Assembly: GCA_027028245.1 (NCBI GenBank)
Contig: JALVJO010000011.1
Span: 1-45,935 of the forward strand
DNA: 45,935 nucleotides
Direction: 5' to 3'
DNA from: Deltaproteobacteria bacterium
GTDB taxonomy: Bacteria; Desulfobacterota; Dissulfuribacteria; Dissulfuribacterales; QOAL01
Position numbers and translations under genes: made by a program. Every line of letters begins with the position of its first letter. Positions within the stretch are counted from its first letter, which is position 1. Positions 33,278 to 41,647 of the stretch are shown here, piece by piece. Below the pieces are notes generated by a model. The model did no database searches. It was given only the letters and a program-made list of their open reading frames with translations, and was not told the origin of the DNA.

Positions 33278-34532
33278 ACAGCATCACACCTGTAAGCCCC
33301 AGGGTCACAAACAGGGCAAACGACGAAAAAATATTTTCAAATCGCGAGGCAGTAAATTCTCCCATGGCTGCCCGGTTATTGGAGAGTATTAACATGATGT
33401 CGATGAGGACGGGAATAAGCATTCCGTCTAACACCTGGGAATAGTAAAGGGCATCTACTACGCTGATCCTGGGACTCATATCGATAGCTGCTCCTACGAG
33501 CATTGCTCCCACAAAAACGATATAAAAGCCCTTGGCATCGCTGATTTTGTTGTCCATCCCTTCCCGCCAGCCGAAGGTATCGGCTACTGCATAGGCAGTC
33601 GATCCTGCCAGGACTGGGGCTGCCAGAAGCCCGGAAACGACGATTCCAAGGGCGAATAGGGAGAAGGCGTATTGCCCTGCAACAGGACGCAGAGTATTTG
33701 CAAGAGCATTTACGTCCTGCAGGTCGTGGCTGGCGCCATAAAGAACAGCAGCGCCTGTAATAATCATTGCGTAAGCCAGGAGATTGGACCAGATCATCCC
33801 TGTAACAGTATCGAAGCCCACCTCGCCAGCCTGGACGATGCTCTTTTTCTCCTCCTTCTCCTCGGAGGCCAGCCAGAACATCAGGTAAGGGGAGATGGTG
33901 GTGCCGAGCATGCCCAGTGCTGCGATGATCCAGGCGGTATCTGCAGGAAGCTGTGGGATGAAGGTATTTTTTATTACCAGCAGAAGCGGAGGCCTGGCCA
34001 GAACAGCCGAAAGGATATAGACCCCCAGGATTGCCGTAAGCCCTATCAGCACCCTTTTTATAGTGCGATATTTGCCAAAGACGATGAGCCAGGTTATCAG
34101 GCCGGTAACGAGGATAAGGAGATTAGGAGTCTTGTAGCTGGTCGTGATATGTAAAATTGTGGCAATGGCGTTGAGATCAGCACCTATGGTTAGGATATTT
34201 GCCATAGCCAGGATCGAGACCATTAAGATGGTCAGTCTTTTGGAGTAGAAAGCAGTTGTGATCTCAGGAAGGCTTTTCCCCGTGACCATGGCGATGCGTG
34301 CCGCCATGTTCTGGATGGCGATCATCATGGGGGTGGAAAGCAGCAGAAGCCAGAGCTGAGAGTATCCAGTGCTTGCACCTACGACGGTATAGGTAACGAT
34401 CCCGGCAGGGTCGTCGCCTGCGCCTCCGGTAATTAGTCCGGGACCCAGCTTTTTGATGCGATCCCGGTTGCGGGCAATATCTTCCCGGATGCGGGCCCTC
34501 AAGGGTTTCCTGGCAGTACTGTTCATCTGCAT
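33261..34532 (-). CDS. NRAMP-related metal ion transporter with atypical site
   Basis: 423 residues, about 11 membrane segments, plainly of the NRAMP (SLC11) fold. Two ion-binding motifs differ from the classic ones: the first helix has GDDPAG instead of DPGN, and the sixth has TTISPYLMFW instead of the MPH motif with its soft-metal Met. Loss of that Met is known from the NRAMP-related magnesium transporters and some distant groups, so the ion may be Mg2+ or Mn2+ rather than Fe2+. It starts at the end of the broken antiporter gene and may have been co-transcribed with it. Confidence 0.8.
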   Translation of the reverse strand: MQMNSTARKPLRARIREDIARNRDRIKKLGPGLITGGAGDDPAGIVTYTVVGASTGYSQLWLLLLSTPMMIAIQNMAARIAMVTGKSLPEITTAFYSKRLTILMVSILAMANILTIGADLNAIATILHITTSYKTPNLLILVTGLITWLIVFGKYRTIKRVLIGLTAILGVYILSAVLARPPLLLVIKNTFIPQLPADTAWIIAALGMLGTTISPYLMFWLASEEKEEKKSIVQAGEVGFDTVTGMIWSNLLAYAMIITGAAVLYGASHDLQDVNALANTLRPVAGQYAFSLFALGIVVSGLLAAPVLAGSTAYAVADTFGWREGMDNKISDAKGFYIVFVGAMLVGAAIDMSPRISVVDALYYSQVLDGMLIPVLIDIMLILSNNRAAMGEFTASRFENIFSSFALFVTLGLTGVMLFKWLI

Positions 34533-35204
34533 CAGCTCTCCATGTTGTCGATATTCAAGAGTCTGGCATCGATCTCGGTGTTGAGTTTTTCAAAAAGTCC
34601 CCGACTGATGGAACCCTTATGGTAGGCCTCCAGCAGGCGGGATTTCTGAAGGTTGAGAAGGTACCTCTGGACGCGCAGGCTCTCTTCAGTACTTAGGAGT
34701 TCCGTTTGGGGCTTATTATCCTGGATCTCTTTTTCAGCCTTCTCTTTTAATGCTCTGTATTCTTCGGTGATTTGCTTAAGTGTCTCTTTTGAGGCAATAT
34801 GGTGCTTTTGGAGGTGTTCTATTTCGTCCAGGGCGCTTTGGGTCAGCATGGCCTGGATTCGGGCCAGTTCGCAGGCCTCCAATTCCTCTTTTTTGCCAAG
34901 AATACTCAGCCACTTGGCAAGGGGTGCCATTGTAAGTCCCTGTATGAAGATTGAGATAAGAACAACCCCCGGAGACCATCCAGAAGTCCCAGCAGTGCTC
35001 CCAACCCTGCGACTTTGAGAAACTCCAAGCTGATATCTCCAGATGGCCGACAAAATTAAGAACAATGCCGAAGATAACGATGTTGTCCATGAATAAACCT
35101 AATGCAACCAGGGCCACGGTGTAGGGAAGGTGGATCTTTCGAACCGCTATGGCAGCCAGTGATGCAATTAGAAAAAGCGTGAGTATGGCTATTTCATGGG
35201 GCAT
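34532..35204 (-). pseudogene. Na+/H+ antiporter (CPA1) with middle deleted
   Basis: Two pieces of one gene lie in different frames. The front (about 35204-35095) reads MPHEIAILTLFLIASLAAIA and HLPYTVALVALGL, the first two membrane helices of a NhaP-type antiporter. The back (about 34990-34532) reads VVLISIFIQGLTMAPLAKWL, the last helix, followed by a long charged cytoplasmic tail. Roughly 300 residues of transport domain are absent and the frames do not join. The tail frame is still open to the end. It is not functional as an antiporter. Confidence 0.8.
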
Positions 35205-35367
35205 CGTGTCCTCGTATTTGAAGGAGGAACATAATACTGGGGTGTACTCACGTTTTGAAAAAAAACTTGAACCTTAACCGGGCCTAAAGACAAGCGTCTG
35301 AACAGTTTCGTGCCCACCCCCTGACCTTAAGCCGTAATAAGAAGTCAGTTAAAGAACAGTGATCAGC
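35205..35367. other. Intergenic region between antiporter remnant and prxU
   Basis: AT-rich 163-bp gap. The ribosome site AGGAGG of the antiporter remnant is at its left. A run of eight A's near 35260 (T's on the minus strand) may mark the end of the fprA-prxU message, but I see no clean stem before it. Confidence 0.3.
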
Positions 35368-36090
35368 CTAATCATCAAAGGCCATATCTGTCTTCCATTC
35401 CCTGTATACTTTGCCTACAAGGTCGATTCCCGGCTTCAGGGTGGGCTTTCCTGGCTTCCAGCCCGAGGGGGTGGCCTCTGTGCCTTTGCTGTCCCGCACA
35501 AGTTGAAATGCCTGGATCTGCCGCAGGGATTCTGCGACATTGCGGCCTACAGGCGGGGTAAGGACTTCATAACCCTGAATTATACCATCCGGATCTATGA
35601 TAAACCGACCCCTGGTTTCCACTCCGGCATCAGCATCATAAATGCCATAGATGGTGCCAACCCTTCCTGCCCCGTCTGAGAGCATGGGAAACGGTATTCC
35701 ACCATCCACCATTTTGGAAAGCTCTGTCTCATCCCACATCTTGTGAACAAACATACTGTCAACACTCATTGCCAGCACTTCCACGCCCAGCTTTTCAAAT
35801 TCCTGATATTTTGCAGCAACTGCCGCAAGTTCTGTTGCTCAGACAAATGTAAAATCACCTGGATAGAAGCAGAGTACCACCCACTTACCTGCATAATCCG
35901 AGAGCGTGACATTAACAAATTTGCCCTTGTGATATGCCGGTGCTGTAAAATCCGGCGCCTTTTTCCCTACCATAATCATGTTTTTTGCCTCCTTTTCTTC
36001 CTGCTGTTCTTTTTCTGCTGTTTCCGGGGAATCTTCTCCAACTGCGCCACTGACAGGGCGCGCACAAGATACATCAAATTCTTCACCCAT
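35368..36090 (-). CDS. prxU: Selenocysteine peroxiredoxin (in-frame TGA at peroxidatic site)
   Basis: One peroxiredoxin gene interrupted by a single TGA at 35839-35841. The front reads [18 protein letters not shown] and [10 protein letters not shown]; then TGA; then [20 protein letters not shown] with the rest of the AhpC/TSA fold. In ordinary peroxiredoxins the residue at the TGA is the peroxidatic Cys (FTFVCPTE), so UGA is read as selenocysteine here with high likelihood. The resolving Cys of 2-Cys enzymes (EVCPAGW) is Thr-Pro-Ser (EATPSGW), so the enzyme would be of a one-Sec type. Two starts are possible: 36090, giving 240 residues with an N-terminal extension holding a Cys, and 35979, giving 203 residues behind AAGGAGG. 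It follows fprA by 19 bp; together they would remove peroxide and oxygen. Confidence 0.88.
35815..35841 (-). promoter_or_regulatory. Candidate bacterial SECIS hairpin at the UGA codon
   Basis: Starting at the A of the TGA, AGCAAC (35834-35839) is complementary to GTTGCT (35815-35820), with a 13-nt loop that includes GCGG. Bacterial SECIS elements lie directly 3' of the UGA within the coding region; this one is shorter than the well-studied fdhF element, so the exact fold is uncertain. Confidence 0.45.
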
Positions 36091-36109
36091 ACATTTTTCC
36101 TCCTTTTGT

Positions 36110-37321
36110 CTACTGCTTCAAGGAACCGGCAAGGTCCGAGGCTGCCTTTTCAGCCGCAGCCAGCACTTTATCATCCGGGGCACCCTGCCACTCTAAAGGT
36201 TCCATAAAATCCCACTGAAGCCTTGAGGTTAATTGCTGAAGTTCCTTCTGGGCGCCTCCAGACCATCCAAAGGAGCCGAAACGAAGCACCTTTTTCTTTA
36301 TTACTTTTTTTCTCGCAAACATGTCTATTACCCAGGCCATGGGTGGAAACATCCTGTATTCATAAGTGGGCATGCCAAGGACAATGGCAGAAGATTTCCA
36401 CGCGGAAGCAAGGATAAAGCCAACGTCATCGTCAGGTACCCTGTGAACGTGCACCGGTACCCCCTGGCTTCTTATTCCCCTTACGATGGAATCAACCACC
36501 TTGCCCGTGTTGCCATACATGCTGCTCCATATCACTGTTATTTCAGGCTCGGCAGGCCCGTTCATATACCGGGCAAACCTGGCATATGCATCTATAATTG
36601 CACCTGGCCGCTCTCTCCAGATGATTCCGTGTGAAGGGGCAATTGCCTTGATGTCAAGAGGCTTTAGTTTCGTTATGGCCTTTTCCACAAACATGGAAAA
36701 ACCCGCGATGATATTGGCATAATAGCGAAGGGCCTCCTTCATGAAAAACTCATGCTCCTCTGATGAAAGCTGGTCATCAAAAACCTTGTCCCTTATGGCC
36801 CCGTAAGAACCAAAGGCATCACAGGAAAAGAGTATTCCTGAGCCGGTTTCATAGGTAACCATGGTCTCAGGCCAGTGCAGATTAGGGGCCTCGTAAAACA
36901 CAAGTTTCTTTCCATCTCCAAGATCAAGTCTGTCGTCGGTGGTCACTACATGGACATTCCTGGATATGCCGCAGAATGCCTTCAGCACCTTTGCCCCCTT
37001 TTGGGTCACGAAAAATTCCATGTCAGGGTTCTGACTGTAAAATTCAGGGAGCCACCCGGTATGGTCAGGTTCCATGTGATTAATAATCATGTAGTCAACT
37101 TCCTTTGCCACAACCGGTATGGAGTGCAGTTCTTCCTCAAATTCCGCAGGCAGGCCATTGAGATCCTGGACAAGGTCTATGACTGCGGTTTTTTCTCCCC
37201 TGACCACATAGGAATTAATGGAAATACCGTCAGGCATGGGCCACATGCCTTCAAAAAGGTTTCCTGATTCCATATTTACACCAAGCCTGTAAATTCCCTC
37301 GCCCATAATGGTTGCCTTCAT
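36110..37321 (-). CDS. fprA: Flavodiiron protein (A-type flavoprotein)
   Basis: 403 residues from the ATG of [14 protein letters not shown], behind AAAGGAG; the frame is open 33 codons further but those are not conserved. N-terminal metallo-beta-lactamase-fold diiron domain with the ligand motif HMEPDH (near 80) and a later His; C-terminal flavodoxin domain with the FMN-binding SMYGNTGK (near 265). These cytoplasmic enzymes reduce O2 to water and/or NO to N2O in anaerobes. It lies upstream of prxU in an apparent two-gene operon. The first inverted repeat copy covers its promoter region. Confidence 0.93.
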   Translation of the reverse strand: MKATIMGEGIYRLGVNMESGNLFEGMWPMPDGISINSYVVRGEKTAVIDLVQDLNGLPAEFEEELHSIPVVAKEVDYMIINHMEPDHTGWLPEFYSQNPDMEFFVTQKGAKVLKAFCGISRNVHVVTTDDRLDLGDGKKLVFYEAPNLHWPETMVTYETGSGILFSCDAFGSYGAIRDKVFDDQLSSEEHEFFMKEALRYYANIIAGFSMFVEKAITKLKPLDIKAIAPSHGIIWRERPGAIIDAYARFARYMNGPAEPEITVIWSSMYGNTGKVVDSIVRGIRSQGVPVHVHRVPDDDVGFILASAWKSSAIVLGMPTYEYRMFPPMAWVIDMFARKKVIKKKVLRFGSFGWSGGAQKELQQLTSRLQWDFMEPLEWQGAPDDKVLAAAEKAASDLAGSLKQ

Positions 37322-37365
37322 GGTGATTATTTCTCCTTTAAGCTGTGCCGCTGATTTAATGTTAC

Positions 37366-37571
37366 CTAAGTTGAGCGATTGTTCGGATTTGCTGCATGTC
37401 CGCGAAAGAGGAATTCCCATTATAGTCCGCTACATGGGTATTCCGATGACAAAGGAGATGCGGTGAAGACGGCAATCCCGAAGGGTTTCAAAATTGGAAA
37501 ACTATAATCGATGTGACTTCTTTTAATGTCTTTACAAAAATGACTTCCCACATTTTAAAACGCTCAATTTA
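37366..37571. repeat. Left copy of ~200-bp inverted repeat
   Basis: Reading on the plus strand, 37366-37571 matches the reverse complement of about 39232-39430. The core 37441-37508 differs at only a few positions; the flanks are roughly 70-80 percent alike, with one ~11-bp gap. It covers the fprA upstream region and stops just before the end of the rhodanese gene. A TATAAT box at 37429-37434 (minus strand reading) could serve fprA. Confidence 0.8.
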
Positions 37572-37578
37572 GGTGTTA

Positions 37579-38961
37579 TTATTTTGTGACAACAGGGTAT
37601 CCGCCGTTTATCCATGCCTTCATCCCCCCTGCGAGGCTATGTACATGGGTAAACCCGTGTCTCTGAAGATAACTTGCAGCAATATTGCCCCTGTAGCCAA
37701 CGCCGCAGGTAACGATAACCTCCTTGTCTCTGGGGATATCAGGGATTTCCGCAAGGAGCCTGTTCAGAGGCAAATGCACCGCCTCCTTTATCCTTCCAGC
37801 AGCCCATTCTGAAGGGGTCCTGACATCAAAAAAGTAATCATAACTGCCGCTTTGCAGCTTCTCGAAAAGTCTTTGAGCCGAGATCTGCCATAACTGGCCT
37901 ATTGGCAGCCCTGCCTCCTGCCATGCGGCAATGCCTCCATACAGGTAACCGATTATGTTGTCATAGCCTATCCTGTGGAGTTGCCTTGTCATTTCATCAT
38001 AGGCTTCATCACTTGTTACCACCAGAACAAGCTCGGCATCAGGCTCGATAACCATGCCTGTCCAGTTGGCGCTGTTTGGGGCAAAACCGATATTTATGGA
38101 GCCTGGTATGTGAGCACCGCCAAAGGCTGCGGTATCCCTGGTATCAAGGATGACTGCCCCCTTCTCTATAAGCCTGTTCACCTGTAAAGGACTAAGATCG
38201 CGAGTTATGGGGCAGCGTTCAAGCAGTGGCGCCCCTTTCAGATTGGTATTTATAATATGAGAAAAACTCCTGGGCCTTTCCGGGAAGTCCTTTTTCATTA
38301 CACCTTCAAATTCTTCAAAGGAAAGCTGCAGAACAGGATTATGCGCCATTTCGAAACCGATGGTGGAATTGGGCTTAGAGCTCATGCCTTTGCCGCAAAG
38401 AGAGCCCTCGCCGTGGGCCGGATATATCTCCATGTTTGAAGGAAGTTTTCCAAGCTTTTCATGAAGGGAGGAGTAGAGATTTTTAACCTGTTCATCAAGA
38501 TGTTCTTTGCCGGCAAGGTCGGGACGTCCGATGTCTCCCACAAAAAGGCAATCTCCGGTCAGCACCAGCCAGGGAGATTCGGCCCTTGAAAGGTCGGTAA
38601 CCAGGATGGACATAGAATTGGGAGTATGGCCAGGGGTCTTTAAAAATTGCAGGCGAACTTTCCCAAATTCCATGGTCTCCTGTTCCTTCACTTCCCTGTG
38701 TTCAAATTCCACGGGTGTATCTTCCATAAAGTATATGTCAGCTCCGGTGCGGGATCTTAGTTCCTGACAACCGCTGACATGGTCTGCATGTACATGAGTT
38801 TCAAATATATGCGTGATCTCCATGCCGTTTTCCCTGGCAGTATCCAGGTATTCCTGGACATCTCTCTTGGGGTCAACCACACAGGCCTTTTTTGCCATTG
38901 GGCATCCGATCAGGTATGAAAGGCAACCCATTCCCTTGACTGTAAATTGTTTGAAAAACAT
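37579..38961 (-). CDS. Persulfide dioxygenase-like MBL protein with two rhodanese domains
   Basis: 460 residues from the ATG of MFFKQFTVKGMG, behind CGGAGGA; an open frame to 39075 is ignored. About 1-250 is a metallo-beta-lactamase domain of the ETHE1/glyoxalase II type (HVHADH, GHTPNSM, LTGDCLF). About 255-355 is a rhodanese fold without an active-site Cys (VVTSDEAY in its place). About 365-460 is a rhodanese with Cys in TCGVGYRG. Such fusions oxidise glutathione persulfide or similar to sulfite and shuttle sulfane sulfur. The protein is cytoplasmic. It has a consensus promoter upstream and is bracketed by the inverted repeats. Confidence 0.88.
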   Translation of the reverse strand: MFFKQFTVKGMGCLSYLIGCPMAKKACVVDPKRDVQEYLDTARENGMEITHIFETHVHADHVSGCQELRSRTGADIYFMEDTPVEFEHREVKEQETMEFGKVRLQFLKTPGHTPNSMSILVTDLSRAESPWLVLTGDCLFVGDIGRPDLAGKEHLDEQVKNLYSSLHEKLGKLPSNMEIYPAHGEGSLCGKGMSSKPNSTIGFEMAHNPVLQLSFEEFEGVMKKDFPERPRSFSHIINTNLKGAPLLERCPITRDLSPLQVNRLIEKGAVILDTRDTAAFGGAHIPGSINIGFAPNSANWTGMVIEPDAELVLVVTSDEAYDEMTRQLHRIGYDNIIGYLYGGIAAWQEAGLPIGQLWQISAQRLFEKLQSGSYDYFFDVRTPSEWAAGRIKEAVHLPLNRLLAEIPDIPRDKEVIVTCGVGYRGNIAASYLQRHGFTHVHSLAGGMKAWINGGYPVVTK

Positions 38962-39088
38962 GAGGATTCCTCCGTGCTTGGGATGACTGAGATATAGGCA
39001 GGAAGTACAGCGGACACAGGAAATGCCCTCAAATTCTGCCAGGAAATTCGTATCCTGTGCGCGGGCACAAAACACGCTATGATGAATA

Positions 39089-39117
39089 ACAGTAGGGTTG
39101 GAGTCGATTTATGTCAA
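39089..39117 (-). promoter_or_regulatory. Sigma-70 promoter of the rhodanese/MBL gene
   Basis: On the minus strand TTGACA (39112-39117) and TACTGT (39089-39094) are 17 bp apart, giving a start near 39082 and a leader of about 120 nt. Confidence 0.6.
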
Positions 39118-39297
39118 CTGACAAAAAACAGCAGCCAAAATTGGAGCGACTATCATATTAGCCGCATTTCCAGAAAAGAGGAGACCCGCTATAGCGGGCT
39201 TCGCCGAATAACTATGGAAAAAAATACCATAAACTGAATTGAACTTTTCAAAATGTGAAAGATTATTCTTAAAAAGTCATTCAAAGGAGTTACATTG
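39118..39297. other. Non-coding stretch with palindromes
   Basis: It contains a perfect 14-bp palindrome CCCGCTATAGCGGG (39185-39198) and a second hairpin TATGG-N9-CCATA shortly after. The right part belongs to the second inverted-repeat copy. No gene is visible. Confidence 0.5.
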
Positions 39298-39430
39298 ATT
39301 ATAACTTTCCATTTTTGAAACCCTTCGGGATTGCCGCCTTCACCGCATCTCCTTTGTCATCGGACTTCCCACATAGCCTGCTATAGTGGAAAGCCCTCTT
39401 TCGCTGATATACGGCAATCGCTCAAATTAG
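39232..39430. repeat. Right copy of ~200-bp inverted repeat
   Basis: Reverse-complement partner of 37366-37571. The strongest match is 39298-39364. Its inner features, a GAAACCCTTCGGGATT hairpin and a CTATAG box where the left copy has TATAAT, are kept. It runs directly into the decayed pgi gene, so in both copies the same side faces a gene start or front. A miniature mobile element (MITE) or an old inverted duplication would both explain it. Confidence 0.8.
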
Positions 39431-39479
39431 CAATCTGAATTGAATTCAGGCATAAGGTATTGCATAACTCCACACAATG

Positions 39480-40035
<556 letters not shown>

Positions 40036-40076
40036 AGAGATGGCTGGACAATAACTATGACGGGGGGAACAATACC

Positions 40077-40772
40077 ATGAAGACATCGAGACTGATTCTA
40101 CTGCGCCATGGCCAGAGTCTTTACAATAAAGAAAACCTCTTCACAGGCTGGACTGATATCGACCTCAGCGATCAGGGTGTCGAAGAAGCCAAAAGGGCGG
40201 GTAATATCTTGAAAGGACAAGGCATTTACCCTGATATATGCTTCACCTCCTGGCTTAAACGCGCCATTCATACAGCACAGCTGGCCCTCAGAGAGCTTGA
40301 ATGGGAGCATATAAACTGCATCAAAAGCTGGAAGCTCAACGAACGTCACTATGGAGCATGGCAGGAGCGTGACAAGAAAGCAGTAAAGAGGGAAGTAGGG
40401 GATGATCGTTTTATCGCTGTCAGAAGGGGCTATGATACACCTCCTCCTCTTCTTGAAGACGGGGATCCGAGACTTGCACAAAATGATCCCAAGTATCGCA
40501 ATGTTGAACCTGAGCTGTTGCCACGCGGAGAATCCCTCAAGGATACAAAGAGGCGCGCGTTAAATTATTTTTTTGGCGTCATCGCCCCTGAACTAACGCG
40601 CGGCAAGACAGCCCTCGTAAGCGCTCACGGCAATTCGCTCAGGGCCCTTGTAATGGCGATTGAACGACTTTCGCCGGAAGAGATTGTCGCACAAGAGATC
40701 CCTACCGGAAAACCAATAATTTATCTTTTTGACGAGACGCTGCATCTGCAAAAAAAGGTAACAAACCTGTAA
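40077..40772 (+). CDS. gpmA: 2,3-bisphosphoglycerate-dependent phosphoglycerate mutase
   Basis: 231 residues. Histidine-phosphatase fold with the phospho-acceptor block LLRHGQSLYNKENLFTGWTD, the ERHYG motif and the second catalytic His in VSAHGNSLRAL. It interconverts 3- and 2-phosphoglycerate in glycolysis or gluconeogenesis. The C-terminus is slightly shorter than in E. coli GpmA. It lies 41 bp after the pgi remnant, suggesting a former sugar-metabolism operon. Confidence 0.93.
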   Translation: MKTSRLILLRHGQSLYNKENLFTGWTDIDLSDQGVEEAKRAGNILKGQGIYPDICFTSWLKRAIHTAQLALRELEWEHINCIKSWKLNERHYGAWQERDKKAVKREVGDDRFIAVRRGYDTPPPLLEDGDPRLAQNDPKYRNVEPELLPRGESLKDTKRRALNYFFGVIAPELTRGKTALVSAHGNSLRALVMAIERLSPEEIVAQEIPTGKPIIYLFDETLHLQKKVTNL

Positions 40773-40868
40773 AGTTCCTCTGTCCCTTGGCCGCAACGTT
40801 TCTTGTCATGATAACGCAGGCGATTTTCTTCGGCATTTTCACTGTGATACATTATTGAAATTAGCATA

Positions 40869-41501
40869 ATGAGAAAACAAAATGCGTATAAGGAGAAACT
40901 GGGACTTAAGGAATCAATAGCCATCGGCGTAGAAGGCATGGTGGGCGGAGTCATTTTCTCCGTTCTTGGCCTTTCGGTTGAGCTCTCCGGCCATGCCGCT
41001 CCCATTGCCTTCAGCCTCGGGGCCGTGATCGCTCTACTCACCGGCCTGTCCTATTCAAGGCTCGGTCTTAATGCAACCCTCTTCGGCACGGCAAGGCTGG
41101 GTATGATCATGGCAAGGGAAAAAGATCTTCCCAAGGTCTTTTCTCACAGAGAATGGACCAAAGACATCCCCTACGTAAGCCTCATCTTTATCACGGTAGT
41201 TACCCTTGTCTTTGTAAATACTACAGATCTTACCATAATATCCTCTTTCGCAAGTTCCACCTTTCTGCTCACCTTCGTAAGCATAAACGCAGCGGCGATC
41301 AGGTTGAGGGACCGGATCGGCATAAACCCTCTGATCCCCCTGGTTGGTCTTTTTTTGAGCGGGGCATCCTGGCTAGTCCTGTTTGTCTATCTCTGGCAGA
41401 CTAATTTCAAGGCGTTGAGCTGGATTGGAGGATTTTATCTTGCGGTAATGGCGGCCGAGTTGATGTTCAGCAAGAGACGCCTGGTCTTCAAAAAGGTATA
41501 A
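40869..41501 (+). pseudogene. Amino-acid permease (APC) with middle deleted in frame
   Basis: 210 codons without a stop. The start (to about residue 68, LGLKESIAIGVEGMVGG and GLSYSRLGL) matches helices 1-2 of an APC transporter; the rest (from NATLFGTARLGMIMAREKDL) matches the region from helix 8 on. About 200 residues between are missing, and the join is in frame. A transporter lacking helices 3-7 should not work, so I call it a remnant although it could still be translated. Confidence 0.8.
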
Positions 41502-41647
41502 TGGCTGATACAAAGGCACGGCGCAGGTCGAGGATCATCATAATATTACTGGATTTGGTCAACTTTTTATTCCCTGAAAAGGAGGAAAATGATAATGGCA
41601 GAAGAAAGCAACACGTCTACCTTGCCCTTCACCGGCCTCACAACTGA
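41501..41647 (+). CDS. 48-codon ORF between permease and H+-ATPase (weak)
   Basis: Its ATG overlaps the permease stop as TAATG, and it ends inside the ATPase gene. The start MADTKARRRSRIIIILLDL is basic then hydrophobic. It could be a small coupled protein, the worn front of another gene, or chance. It lacks any recognisable family. Confidence 0.2.
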   Translation: MADTKARRRSRIIIILLDLVNFLFPEKEENDNGRRKQHVYLALHRPHN

